64,000 bases of DNA, taken from contig NZ_JBDLLG010000025.1 of the NCBI RefSeq assembly GCF_039822625.1, forward strand, positions 10,997-74,996, given 5' to 3'. The position numbers were made by a program, and so were the translations under genes. This document shows positions 33,578-42,456 of the stretch, in pieces; position 1 is the first letter of the stretch, and every line of letters starts with the position of its first letter. The notes under the pieces were generated by a model that was given only the letters and a program-made list of their open reading frames with translations, made no database searches and was not told where the DNA came from. This DNA comes from Marinimicrobium locisalis (GTDB taxonomy: Bacteria; Pseudomonadota; Gammaproteobacteria; Pseudomonadales; Cellvibrionaceae).

Positions 33578-35293
33578 TCAATTATCCTTCAAATACTGAA
33601 CCGCTTCTTCAGTGGAAAGAAAGACTTTTCCCGGCGCTAGCCACCGCTCAATACCGTAGCGTTCCAGCCGGTCCATAACTGGGCCTTTGACTTCAGCCAA
33701 GTGAAGGCTGATTCCCGCTCGGTGCAGGCTATCCGCCAGCTGATCCAGCGCTTCCACGGCGCTGTAGTCAATGCTGTTCATTGCGCTACAAATGATCACC
33801 AAGTGTTTCAGCTGTGGATGCTCCGCGACTTGTTCCGCCACCAAGTCATCCACATAATTGATATTAGCAAAGAACAGGCTTCGGTCGACGCGCAATAGCA
33901 CCAGGCCGGGCCACGTCTCCACATGATGGCGTTTGACGTTGCGAAAGTGCTCCGTCCCGGGAATCCGTCCCACAATGGCGGTATGAGGCCGGCTGCTTCG
34001 CCATAAAAACACACCGATGCCCGCGGCAATGCCCAAGAGCAAACCGATTTCGATATCAAACAACAGAACACCGGCGAACGTCACCAGGAGTGTCAGGGCA
34101 TCCGCTTTATCGTAACGCCAGGCGTTGACGAGACCCCGCCAGTCAAGCAGGGATGAGACCGCCACCACGATAATCGCCGCCAAGGCGGCCTTCGGCAAGT
34201 GGTAAAACAGTGGAGTAAAAAAGAGCGCCACCAGCCCCACCAGAACCGCCGTTACAATCGCCGCCAACTGGGTTCTGGCACCGGCGGAGAAATTGACGGT
34301 GGACCGGCTAAACCCGCCCGCTACCGGCATGCCGCCAGTGACCGCCGCGGCGATGTTGGATGCCCCCAGAGCGATAAGCTCCTGGTTGTTATTGAGTTTT
34401 TGTCGACGACGAAAAGCCAGTACTTTGGCCACCGAAATGCTCTCGACATAGCCGATCAGGCTGATCATGAGGGCGGAGGGGAGCAACTCCAGAACTCGGT
34501 CGAATCGCAAAAAGTCCAGGCTGGGAGAGGGAAGCCCTTTTGGAAGCGTCCCTACGACCGCCACGCCCTTCTGGTCTAGCTGGAAGACTCCCACACAGAG
34601 TGTGAGCACGGCGATCACTGCCAGTGGCCCCGCTCGGGAGGCAATATGCGCCCCGTTTTCGCTCACGCCCATTCGAACCAACAGTGTGACAAGGGGCGCG
34701 CGCGCTAGCAGTATCAGAGCGACACCGGCGCCACCCAGGGCGGCCGTCAGAGGGTCGAAATTGGGGAGGTGATTGACTAGGGAGAGCGTCATTTCCACGC
34801 CCGACTCGGAAGAGGGCGCGGAAATGGCCAACAAATTACTCAGCTGGCTCAGGATAATCAAAATAGCGGCGCCGCTGGTAAACCCTGACAGCGTCGGGTG
34901 ACTGAGGAAGTTCACCAACACGTCCAGCCGCAACAGCGCCATGACCAGCAGCACCACGCCGCTCATGGCGGCCAACAGGAGGGCATCGGCCAGATAAGCG
35001 CCCGCGCTTGAGGAGGCCAACGCATTGGCGACCAGCAGCGCTGCCACCGACACCGGCCCCACGGACAAAGTGCGGCTGGTGCCCAACAGCGCGTACACCA
35101 CAGGCGGTACGACACTGGCATAGAGACCCACCTGCGGCGGCAGCCCGGCCAGCGTGGCATAAGCCATGCCCTGAGGCACCAGTAACACCGCCGTAATAAA
35201 GCCCGCCAGTAAGTCCGCCGGCAGCGCCCGGCAGTCGTACTGCATCAACCAGTCCACCGCGGGGACGAAGCGTTTCAGTGTGTTTGCTCCCAT
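33578..35293 (-). CDS. SulP family anion transporter with STAS domain
   Basis: A 571-residue inner-membrane transporter. The ATG at 35293 is preferred over an upstream in-frame start because MGANTLKRFVPAVDWL matches the usual SulP N-terminus. The membrane domain has ADLLAGFITAVLLVPQGMAYA and GLYASVVPPVVYALLG, both SulP family signatures, in about 10-12 helices. The cytoplasmic STAS domain (about 450-565) contains VIICSAMNSIDYSAVEAL. Substrates in the family are sulfate, bicarbonate or other anions. The adjacent persulfide dioxygenase makes sulfate/sulfite plausible here, but this is inference from context. Confidence 0.9.
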   Translation of the reverse strand: MGANTLKRFVPAVDWLMQYDCRALPADLLAGFITAVLLVPQGMAYATLAGLPPQVGLYASVVPPVVYALLGTSRTLSVGPVSVAALLVANALASSSAGAYLADALLLAAMSGVVLLVMALLRLDVLVNFLSHPTLSGFTSGAAILIILSQLSNLLAISAPSSESGVEMTLSLVNHLPNFDPLTAALGGAGVALILLARAPLVTLLVRMGVSENGAHIASRAGPLAVIAVLTLCVGVFQLDQKGVAVVGTLPKGLPSPSLDFLRFDRVLELLPSALMISLIGYVESISVAKVLAFRRRQKLNNNQELIALGASNIAAAVTGGMPVAGGFSRSTVNFSAGARTQLAAIVTAVLVGLVALFFTPLFYHLPKAALAAIIVVAVSSLLDWRGLVNAWRYDKADALTLLVTFAGVLLFDIEIGLLLGIAAGIGVFLWRSSRPHTAIVGRIPGTEHFRNVKRHHVETWPGLVLLRVDRSLFFANINYVDDLVAEQVAEHPQLKHLVIICSAMNSIDYSAVEALDQLADSLHRAGISLHLAEVKGPVMDRLERYGIERWLAPGKVFLSTEEAVQYLKDN

Positions 35294-35440
35294 AAAACTC
35301 GCCAGTAGCACCGGACTAAACGAATAGTAGCGTATATAGCAAAATGGCTCTCTTTTGACACAAAGGCAAGCCATACAGCATTTCGGTGGGTTAGACTCTA
35401 CTTTAAACGCTCGATTTGGACCAATTTACAGAGGTACAGT

Positions 35441-36205
35441 ATGACCGATAATCCCAAAGTGGCGCTGGTGACCGGCGCGGCTCAGGGAATTGGTAAAGGC
35501 ATTGCCCATTCCCTGCTGGAGCGAAACTGGCGGGTGGTGCTTTTCGATATCGACGATGCCGCCGGACAGCAATGTTTGAAGCAGTTACCAGAGAGTAGGG
35601 CAGCGACATTTATCGCAGGGGATGTGGCCAATGAAGCCGATGTCCGTCGTTGTCTCGAACGAACACTGGAGTGGGGCGGGCGACTGGACGCGCTGATCAA
35701 CAACGCCGGATTGGCCGACCCGCACTCAAGCCCCTTGGAGGAACTGGCGCTTGCCGACTGGCAGCGCCGGCTCGACGTTAACCTGACCGGACCGTTTCTA
35801 ATGGCAAAACACGCTGTTAAAGCGTTGCGGGCCACCAAGGGTGCCATCGTCAATATTGCCTCAACCCGCGCCTGGCAATCAGAACCCCAGTGCGAATCCT
35901 ACGCCGCCAGCAAGGGCGGCATAGTGGCGCTAACGCACGCCTTGGCAATCAGCCTCGGGCCTGAGGTAAGAATCAATAGCATCAGCCCCGGCTGGATCGA
36001 CGTGCGAGCTCAGCAGGCCGATGCGCCGGATAGTCTGGAACCCCTGCCGTCCAACGCCCACGCGCAACACCCGGCGGGCCGGGTGGGCAAGGCAGAAGAT
36101 ATCGGTTCACTGGCTGCCTACCTAGCGTCGTCGGAAGCGGAGTTCATCACGGGACAGGATTTCATTGTGGACGGCGGTATGACCCGGAAGATGATATATG
36201 AGTGA
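35441..36205 (+). CDS. SDR family NAD(P)-dependent oxidoreductase
   Basis: A 254-residue classical short-chain dehydrogenase. The Rossmann motif TGAAQGIGKG is at about residues 11-20, NNAG near 87-90, the catalytic Ser in NIASTRAW (near 142), and the Tyr-Lys pair in YAASKGG (near 155-159). The C-terminus ends GQDFIVDGGMTRKMIYE. An Asp at the end of the second strand (FDIDD) favours NAD. Substrate unknown. A GAGG ribosome site precedes the ATG. Its stop overlaps the start of the SEC-C protein by 8 bases, so the two are co-transcribed. Confidence 0.92.
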   Translation: MTDNPKVALVTGAAQGIGKGIAHSLLERNWRVVLFDIDDAAGQQCLKQLPESRAATFIAGDVANEADVRRCLERTLEWGGRLDALINNAGLADPHSSPLEELALADWQRRLDVNLTGPFLMAKHAVKALRATKGAIVNIASTRAWQSEPQCESYAASKGGIVALTHALAISLGPEVRINSISPGWIDVRAQQADAPDSLEPLPSNAHAQHPAGRVGKAEDIGSLAAYLASSEAEFITGQDFIVDGGMTRKMIYE

Positions 36206-36650
36206 GACCTCGCTTTGCCCCTGTGGCAGTCAAGAAATGTATGAACGCTGCTGCGGCCGTTACCATGCCGGGCAGCCGGCGCCCACTCCGGAAGCACTGA
36301 TGCGCTCGCGGTTCACCGCCTTTGTGCAGAATCGGGCCGATTACCTGCAAGCCACCTGGCATCCGTCAACGCGGCCCGAGCACTTGGATCTGGCCAATAG
36401 CCCGGACTGGGTGGGGCTGTCGGTGCTGGCGAACGACGCCAGCGGCGATCAAGGTCATGTTCACTTCAAAGCGTATTACCGAGCGGGCGGGCAATGGCGT
36501 TTTCTGGAGGAGCGCTCAGAGTTCGCTCAAGAGTCAGGGCGTTGGTTTTATGTCAGCGGCAGGACCCAGGACGAAAGTTTCAAACCGGGGCGCAATGATA
36601 GCTGCCTGTGTGGCAGTGGGCGCAAGTTCAAACGGTGCTGCGGGCAATGA
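36198..36650 (+). CDS. YchJ family SEC-C motif protein
   Basis: A 150-residue protein with two cysteine-rich SEC-C zinc knuckles, CPCGSQEMYERCCGRYH at the N-terminus and DSCLCGSGRKFKRCCG at the C-terminus. The middle is the YchJ/UPF0225 domain (YHAGQPAPTPEALMRSRFTAF, then WHPSTRP and VHFKAYY). This is the layout of E. coli YchJ. The SEC-C knuckle is also found at the end of SecA, where it binds zinc. Exact function unknown. Co-transcribed with the SDR gene. Confidence 0.9.
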   Translation: MSETSLCPCGSQEMYERCCGRYHAGQPAPTPEALMRSRFTAFVQNRADYLQATWHPSTRPEHLDLANSPDWVGLSVLANDASGDQGHVHFKAYYRAGGQWRFLEERSEFAQESGRWFYVSGRTQDESFKPGRNDSCLCGSGRKFKRCCGQ

Positions 36651-36691
36651 GTAGAGGAGAAAGCGATCGCACCGCCCCTCGGCTCTGCCAT

Positions 36692-36746
36692 TAGGGGTAG
36701 GTTAGTCCCCAACTGAGTTACCCCTATTGGGGTGCGACAATTTGTC
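36692..36746. promoter_or_regulatory. Overlapping inverted repeats upstream of the copper-type TonB receptor
   Basis: TAGGGGTA (36692-36699) pairs perfectly with TACCCCTA (36719-36726). The second arm also belongs to a shorter repeat ACCCC-TATT-GGGGT (36720-36733), so the two stems exclude each other. A third, GACAA-T-TTGTC, lies at 36736-36746. All fall in the 125 bases between the SEC-C gene and the receptor start. They may be an operator cluster or an attenuator-like RNA switch. Confidence 0.5.
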
Positions 36747-36775
36747 ACTTTTTCCCTCCTGGTTCGATTTATACA

Positions 36776-38902
36776 ATGAAGGCTGTCTTTCCTACTGGGA
36801 AACGTTACATGTCTTCAACTCACCGTTTATCTTCTCTTACATTGGCTATTATCGGACTGCTTCCAACTTCCGCTTTGGCAGGCCCCGGGGCTCTAGAGGA
36901 AGTAGAGGTTATTGGCCAAAGGACTACCAACGCCCACGAAACTAGCAATACACAGTCACGACTGCAGCAGGAAGGTGTCACGTTTTCCGCCGCTGGTGGT
37001 GTTTCCGCGCTGCCCATGCTCAATGGTTTTGGGGCCGACCGAGTCAAAGTCTTGGTGGACGGGGCCGGATCGGGCGTCGCCTGCGCCAACCAGATGAATC
37101 CCCCGCTATCCTATGTATCGGGCAACCAAATCGCCACGCTCTCGGTAATGGCGGGCATTACGCCCGTGAGCATCGCTGGAGACAATATCGGGGGCGTGAT
37201 CAGTGTTAACGCCATTGATCCGCGTTATACCGACAGCGAATCACTAGCCTGGCAATCGGGCTATGTGGCCACCGAGTACCGTAGCGTCAATGACGCCCGG
37301 CAGCTCTCGGCGGGTGCCCGTGCCGCCAGCAACAGCCTCAGTTTGGCCTACAGCGGCGCCTTTGTGGATGCCGAGAGTTATGATGACGGCAAGGGCAATC
37401 CCGTGCTGGATACTTTATACCGCACCCAGAACCATAGCCTCGTGGTTGCCGCACGGGACGAACACCAGCAGCTGGCGGTGAAGCTTTCTCACCAGTACAT
37501 TCCTTTTCAAGGCTTTCCCAATCAATACATGGACATGACGAGCAACCGTAGCACCGGGGCAACGCTCCAGTATCGGCGTGACCTGGAGGCGGGTGGAGCG
37601 TTTGAAGGTCAGCTCAATGGTCGGCGAGTAACCCACGAAATGGGATTTTTCACCGAGGAAAAGCCGGGAACCATGCTCATGAATACCGACGCCGACGAAG
37701 TGAGCTATAAACTGCAATGGCAATTACCGCTGGCCGACCAGCACACGTTAATAGCGGGCCACGAATATCACAATGATCGGTTGAATGACTGGTGGCCAGC
37801 GGTGGAGGGCTCCATGATGATGGGCCCGAACGACTACCGTAATATTATCAACGGCCAGCGCAAACGCCTTGCGGCCTACGCCGAGCTTAGAAGCCAAGTA
37901 AGTCAATACTGGACATTTCTGGGCGGTGTACGGGTGGAAGACGTCACTACCAACGCCGGCGAAGTGCAGGCCTACAACAGTAGGCCAATGATGGGAGTGC
38001 CCAATGCCGACCACGGTGCCGCCCAGGCTTTCAACGCCGAAGCCCGGAAGCGCAGCGATACCAACGTTGACGTCATGCTTCTGGCCCGTTACCACTGGAA
38101 CGAGCTTCAGCAGCTGGAGCTCGGGTACGCGCGGAAAAACCGCAGCCCCAATTTGTATGAGCGGTATTCCTGGGGCCGAAGCACCATGGCCGCGACGATG
38201 GTCGGCTGGTTCGGCGATGGCAATGGCTACGTTGGTCAAATTGACCTTCAGCCAGAAACCGCTCAGACATTGAGTGCCACTTACGCGCTTGGCACCGACA
38301 AAACGCCTAGCCAAGTCTCCATTACCCCTTATTACACTCAGGTACAGGACTACATCGATGCAGAGGTTATTGATACTTTTAACCGCACCGACGACCCTCA
38401 CGGCCAACGTAACCTTCTTCAATTCACGAACCTAAATGCCACGCTCTACGGACTGGATATCGACGTCCGGCTGCAGCTGGAGGAGTACGAATACGGCGCC
38501 TTAGACCTGGAAGCCTCCTTGGATTACCGCCATGGGGAGCGTGACGCTAGCGATGAGCCTCTGTACCAACTTCAGCCGCTGCGTGGCGTGCTGGCGCTGG
38601 AACATACCTTGGGAGACTGGCAAAACCGGCTGGAAATCGAGTGGGTAGGGGAGAAGGACCGGAAAGACCCGCGCCGACTGGAGAACGCTACCGACCACTA
38701 CACGCTGGTGAATGTGAGTAGTCGTTACCCGTGGAAGGCCTTAACCCTTTCCTTGGGCATCGACAACCTTCTGGACGAATATTACGAGCCGCCATTGGGG
38801 GGCGTGAATATTGCAGCCTTTAAATCCAGCCAAAGCAATGGCTTTGCGCCTGTTGCCGGACCTGGCCGGTCTTTAAGTGTGGGGGCCCGCTACGAGTTTT
38901 AG
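36776..38902 (+). CDS. TonB-dependent outer-membrane receptor, OprC/NosA-like copper type
   Basis: A 708-residue TonB-dependent receptor. The signal peptide ends LLPTSALA (about 35); an ATG at 36809 is an alternative start giving a shorter signal. A short TonB box-like EVEVIGQR and the plug domain (about 45-170) lead to a 22-strand barrel ending in a terminal Phe (SVGARYEF). The plug holds CANQMNPPLSY: Cys103 and Met107 form CxxxM. In the barrel THEMGFF gives His287 and Met289, an HxM. OprC of Pseudomonas aeruginosa binds Cu(I) through a CxxxM...HxM set with nearly the same spacing (Cys to His about 180 residues; 184 here). A copper or copper-chelate importer is therefore likely. Its 3' end overlaps the convergent DUF3325 gene by 30 bases. 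Confidence 0.87.
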   Translation: MKAVFPTGKRYMSSTHRLSSLTLAIIGLLPTSALAGPGALEEVEVIGQRTTNAHETSNTQSRLQQEGVTFSAAGGVSALPMLNGFGADRVKVLVDGAGSGVACANQMNPPLSYVSGNQIATLSVMAGITPVSIAGDNIGGVISVNAIDPRYTDSESLAWQSGYVATEYRSVNDARQLSAGARAASNSLSLAYSGAFVDAESYDDGKGNPVLDTLYRTQNHSLVVAARDEHQQLAVKLSHQYIPFQGFPNQYMDMTSNRSTGATLQYRRDLEAGGAFEGQLNGRRVTHEMGFFTEEKPGTMLMNTDADEVSYKLQWQLPLADQHTLIAGHEYHNDRLNDWWPAVEGSMMMGPNDYRNIINGQRKRLAAYAELRSQVSQYWTFLGGVRVEDVTTNAGEVQAYNSRPMMGVPNADHGAAQAFNAEARKRSDTNVDVMLLARYHWNELQQLELGYARKNRSPNLYERYSWGRSTMAATMVGWFGDGNGYVGQIDLQPETAQTLSATYALGTDKTPSQVSITPYYTQVQDYIDAEVIDTFNRTDDPHGQRNLLQFTNLNATLYGLDIDVRLQLEEYEYGALDLEASLDYRHGERDASDEPLYQLQPLRGVLALEHTLGDWQNRLEIEWVGEKDRKDPRRLENATDHYTLVNVSSRYPWKALTLSLGIDNLLDEYYEPPLGGVNIAAFKSSQSNGFAPVAGPGRSLSVGARYEF

Positions 38903-39136
38903 CCAGGGCCGTGCAAACACGTAAAGCCAACCACTGAGCCCAAGCAAACCCAGTGTGATGAAAAACGCTCGGGTTTCGCCGTAGGGAAAAGAGAGGCACA
39001 AACCGCTTAACAGCAGCGCCACCCAGGCGCCAATAGCCCACAATGCCGGTGCAGAAGACGCCTCCCGATAGCGTCGCCATAAAACCACACAGGCAAGATT
39101 GAGAACCACGGCCAAACCTACCCAAAGTACCGTCAT
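38873..39136 (-). CDS. Small membrane protein, DUF3325-like
   Basis: An 87-residue membrane protein with three hydrophobic segments (MTVLWVGLAVVLNLACVVLW; WAIGAWVALLLSGLCLSF; AFFITLGLLGLSGWLYVFA). The start at 39136 overlaps the PepSY gene stop (ATGA), so it is translated by coupling. The order DUF3649, PepSY, DUF3325 is a known gammaproteobacterial arrangement beside TonB receptors, and this gene fills the DUF3325 place by size and helix count. Role unknown, probably an accessory of the PepSY protein. Confidence 0.7.
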   Translation of the reverse strand: MTVLWVGLAVVLNLACVVLWRRYREASSAPALWAIGAWVALLLSGLCLSFPYGETRAFFITLGLLGLSGWLYVFARPWLKLVAGPHT

Positions 39137-40779
39137 ACCGTATCCCCCGCAGGCTCGTATGGCCTCGTGGTAGCCTCTACCGTTGAGCGAGAACGCGGTT
39201 GCGGGCGAGCGCTGGGCAGCCGACGAGCCAGCCAAGCGCATAACCCACCAAAGAACAACAATGTCATATCGACGCCGGCGGTAATCCATTTACCTTGCAT
39301 CATCGCCAGTGGCAGGGCGTCGCCAGTCACCACGGCATTAAGGAGCGGGACACCCACTGACAAAAGCGCACAAGCGGCAAATAGCTCTTTGATGGTTCGG
39401 TAACTGTTTGACCTAATCAGTGCCCAGGCAATGACCAGAAGCCAACTACCAAAAAAGAAAACACTGAACCAATAGAACTGTTTTTGTGGAGGAACGTTTA
39501 CCAGCAGTTGCCCGTAGAACAGAGCCAGACTTGCCACCACAACGCCCATGCAGCTTCCCACCGTGAAGCGGCTGATTCGGTGGTAGGCGTTCACGGAGAG
39601 GCGGCCTTCCGGGCCATACGCGCGCCGTTCCACCCAGATCATCATGCCGGTCACGGCGAGCATGGCGGTGCCCACACCCAGCACACTCCATACGATTTTC
39701 ACCAACAGGCCGCCGAAATTGCCAAAATGCAGTGGGTACATGGCATCCAGCACGACTCCCGTCGCGCTCTCCTGTCGGCCAAAGGCGGTATAGTCACGCA
39801 ATAGCTCGCCACTGGCGGCATTGAATTCGAAAGTGCGGCTCGCCGAGAGCTGATCGCCGCCCAAAGTGGTGACGGCCATCACCTCGCCCTGGTCTCCCCA
39901 ACCGTGGATGTCGGTCTCGATCAGCACAAGTTCGGGATTGTTTTCGGAAAAGTCGGTTAGAATACGGGCGGGCCGACTTTTCGCCGCTGTCCCGGTCAGC
40001 GTGGGCTCCACTTCCGGTACAAACGTCTCCACCAGTTTTTCCTGGTCCCCGGAAAAGCTCACGAAAGCTGCCGCAGGCACCAGAAGCACCAACACCAACC
40101 CCAAAAACGCGCCCGTAAACCCAATGACGGCGTGGAACAACAGTCCCCATACGCCTAATACTTTGTGCGTATCCGTAAACAACAGGCGGAGGCTGCGTGT
40201 CGGCCGAAACGAGAACAGCTCCTTGAAAAATTTCCGATGAATAATGACGCCGGTCACGGCGGAGCAAAACAGTGTTAAACCCAACACCCCCGTCAGCACC
40301 AATCCCCATGGCGAGCCCAAATGTAAATCGCCGTGAAAGGTGACCATAAAGTCCGCCATATCCGTCGGCCATTGTTGGAACCACTCGGATAACGACCCCT
40401 CAAAGCGGCCCTGCTGCGCCAACGTTTTAGGGTGGTGCTCAAACGCAACGACTCGATGCTCTTGCCGGCCAGAGGGCAACTCCACTTCTTTTTCAAAGAT
40501 GATTTGAAGGGTGGGGGAGCGGGCACCGGCAAAAGTGACCCGAACGTGGTGCAGATACTCTGAATCGACGCTCTGGGCATGTTGGCGAACCAAGTCTTCA
40601 ATAGCGGCGAAATCGGGGCTGTTTAGACCGCGCACTTCCGGGTTGGACCAGACGTTAAGCTCGGGCCGCCCGAACACGGAAAACGCCCCGGTGTAGGCGA
40701 CAATAAACAGCAGAATCCCGGTAACGACACCCAACCAGCTGTGGACGATATAGAACTTTTTGGTGGTATCCCTGCGCAT
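39133..40779 (-). CDS. PepSY-associated TM helix protein (putative periplasmic reductase)
   Basis: A 548-residue inner-membrane protein of the PepSY_TM family. TM1 is KFYIVHSWLGVVTGILLFIVA with the conserved His near residue 13. Further family helices include LGLTLFCSAVTGVIIHRKF and VLGVWGLLFHAVIGFTGAFLG, whose His residues may bind haem. Periplasmic PepSY-like loops lie between them. Homologues beside siderophore receptors (for instance FpvG in pyoverdine uptake) reduce ferric complexes in the periplasm. Here the nearest receptor is copper-type, so a metal-reducing role is a fair but unproven inference. Middle gene of a four-gene operon on the minus strand. Confidence 0.88.
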   Translation of the reverse strand: MRRDTTKKFYIVHSWLGVVTGILLFIVAYTGAFSVFGRPELNVWSNPEVRGLNSPDFAAIEDLVRQHAQSVDSEYLHHVRVTFAGARSPTLQIIFEKEVELPSGRQEHRVVAFEHHPKTLAQQGRFEGSLSEWFQQWPTDMADFMVTFHGDLHLGSPWGLVLTGVLGLTLFCSAVTGVIIHRKFFKELFSFRPTRSLRLLFTDTHKVLGVWGLLFHAVIGFTGAFLGLVLVLLVPAAAFVSFSGDQEKLVETFVPEVEPTLTGTAAKSRPARILTDFSENNPELVLIETDIHGWGDQGEVMAVTTLGGDQLSASRTFEFNAASGELLRDYTAFGRQESATGVVLDAMYPLHFGNFGGLLVKIVWSVLGVGTAMLAVTGMMIWVERRAYGPEGRLSVNAYHRISRFTVGSCMGVVVASLALFYGQLLVNVPPQKQFYWFSVFFFGSWLLVIAWALIRSNSYRTIKELFAACALLSVGVPLLNAVVTGDALPLAMMQGKWITAGVDMTLLFFGGLCAWLARRLPSARPQPRSRSTVEATTRPYEPAGDTV

Positions 40780-40783
40780 GTTG

Positions 40784-41065
40784 TTATCCCATCAAGTGCT
40801 GGTAGATCAAGCCCGCATGAATAAGGCACAGCAGCCCCAGCCCCAACCAGACTCTCCAAATCGAGCGGGCCATGGCGGAGAACAGGAACAGAAGCGTCCA
40901 AGTGACCGGGAACAGCAGAATCGGCACACCAATCCGGTCGATATCATTGAAGGGCAGGTAAGTGGCGGCGCCGGCGGTAATTAAGGTGGCCGCCAGCAGA
41001 GCGCCCGCGACGCAGGCCACGAGGCGGCTTTTGGGCGCGCTGAACAAGACGGTTGTCCGGGCCAT
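40784..41065 (-). CDS. DUF3649-like small membrane protein
   Basis: A 93-residue protein. The ATG at 41065 is chosen because GGAG lies about 10 bases upstream. Three hydrophobic segments (VACVAGALLAATLITAGAA; IGVPILLFPVTWTLLFLFSA; VWLGLGLLCLIHAGLIY). Size, helix pattern and its place directly before the PepSY gene (4-base gap) match DUF3649 in DUF3649-PepSY-DUF3325 operons. No catalytic motif seen. Confidence 0.7.
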   Translation of the reverse strand: MARTTVLFSAPKSRLVACVAGALLAATLITAGAATYLPFNDIDRIGVPILLFPVTWTLLFLFSAMARSIWRVWLGLGLLCLIHAGLIYQHLMG

Positions 41066-41078
41066 GAGTGGGGCTCCT

Positions 41079-42203
41079 TTACTCAAACTTCGCACGGGAC
41101 AGTATGTTTATCCGCAAGGGGCGTTGGCGAAACCACAGCCAGCTACGCACGCTGACATCCGATAGAACCAAAACAGTGAGCATCATCAAAAAAGTCTGCA
41201 GCCAGTTGAGTTGCTGAAGCCCGAAGGGCAGCAGCCCCCAGCCGATTAAGACCCATTGAGTCACGTAGATGGCGGTCACGTACTTTCCCCAGAAATACAG
41301 AGGATTCAACCAACGGCTGCCATGGGCTCTTTCCGTCACCCATTGACAGGCCCACAGAGTCACCAACACAAAGCCCATAACCACCAGCGTTACACCGGGG
41401 CCACTGCGAAGATTGTGGCCAACGTGGTACTCAGGACTGGTGCTAATCGCCAGCCCACCCACGACGAATAAAGCCAGTCCGAACCATAAGGTTTTTTGAA
41501 ATAAGCGACGGTTATTCCCGGCTTCCCTGAGCCACTGGCCGAAAGCCATGCCGGCGAGCGGGTAGGCGAGCCAAGGAAAAAGCGGGAACATTGCCCCCTC
41601 AGAGTGGTCGCCTCCAAGCATCTTGAAGAACTCGTCAACGGGCGTAAAGCCACTTGAGAGCGTCCAGAAAAACGGGGAACAAAAAATCACAAGGAGCGAG
41701 GCCGCAAGCCAATACTCGGGCCGGGGGAGGAAGTGCTTGAGTAGAACACATAGGGCCAACGCGAGGCCCGCGAACTGCAATATGTCAAAGATCAGGAACT
41801 CGGTAAGCGGACTGTGCGCCCCAAGCTCTTCATGGCTTACCAGCCCCATCTGCAAGGAGGCCCACATGGGTATTGAGCCCCGTGCCAAATTGAGCAAGTA
41901 GCCCAGCAGGAACAAGCTCGCCGCTCGCTTGAGCCCCCGAGCCAAGCTTCGTTTGCTCGAATAGGTGACAAAAATACCCATGACAAACACGAATACAGAG
42001 GCGGCGGGCCACCCAATGGCAAATGCCAATACCACGCCAACCAGGCTTTCGTGCACCTCCGGCGCGCCGTAGAAGTCCAGCACATGGATGACGATCATAA
42101 AGACAACGGCCAACCCCCGTATGAGGTCAAAGGTCGCAATGCGAGGGAGGTTTGCAGGGAGCGCGGCGGCTTCCGTTACGCGAGATGTGTTCATATGCGC
42201 CAT
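41079..42203 (-). CDS. DUF1624/HGSNAT-like membrane acyltransferase-type protein
   Basis: A 374-residue protein with about 10 membrane segments. Its start, PRIATFDLIRGLAVVFMIVIHVLDFYG, shows the DxxRGLAxxxM-H pattern of the heparan-alpha-glucosaminide N-acetyltransferase/DUF1624 and acyltransferase-3 superfamily, with the conserved His near 40. These enzymes move acyl groups across the membrane onto extracellular sugars or other acceptors; the substrate here is unknown. It is the first gene of the operon, 13 bases before DUF3649. A Fur-like box lies just upstream, so iron control of the whole operon is likely. An in-frame ATG three codons later is an alternative start. Confidence 0.8.
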   Translation of the reverse strand: MAHMNTSRVTEAAALPANLPRIATFDLIRGLAVVFMIVIHVLDFYGAPEVHESLVGVVLAFAIGWPAASVFVFVMGIFVTYSSKRSLARGLKRAASLFLLGYLLNLARGSIPMWASLQMGLVSHEELGAHSPLTEFLIFDILQFAGLALALCVLLKHFLPRPEYWLAASLLVIFCSPFFWTLSSGFTPVDEFFKMLGGDHSEGAMFPLFPWLAYPLAGMAFGQWLREAGNNRRLFQKTLWFGLALFVVGGLAISTSPEYHVGHNLRSGPGVTLVVMGFVLVTLWACQWVTERAHGSRWLNPLYFWGKYVTAIYVTQWVLIGWGLLPFGLQQLNWLQTFLMMLTVLVLSDVSVRSWLWFRQRPLRINILSRAKFE

Positions 42204-42210
42204 TATTGTA

Positions 42211-42230
42211 AATGATAATTGTTTTTATTA
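42211..42230. promoter_or_regulatory. Fur-like box upstream of the acyltransferase-PepSY operon
   Basis: AATGATAATTGTTTTTATTA, 8 bases before the operon start codon in its orientation. TGATAAT is a perfect Fur half-site; the other half (GTTTTTA) is weak. The surroundings are very AT-rich (ATTATATATTA). Position over the probable -10 region fits iron-dependent repression. Confidence 0.5.
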
Positions 42231-42456
42231 TATATTAGGTTTTTGCTCTGCGCAATTGCAGGGGCCCGGTAGGACTTCTAGATTCGGTGCGACTTCTAAA
42301 GAATGTACCTAACGCTCACCGCTGTCCTCCGGACTCACCCGCGCATGATAGGAACTTCCCAAAGCCAGGGTTGCCCCATTGAAATACCGCACGGTTAAGG
42401 CCGCTCAAAACGGGCGCCTCGGTCGAACACCCCAAATTGATCAAGGGAGGTTTTCA

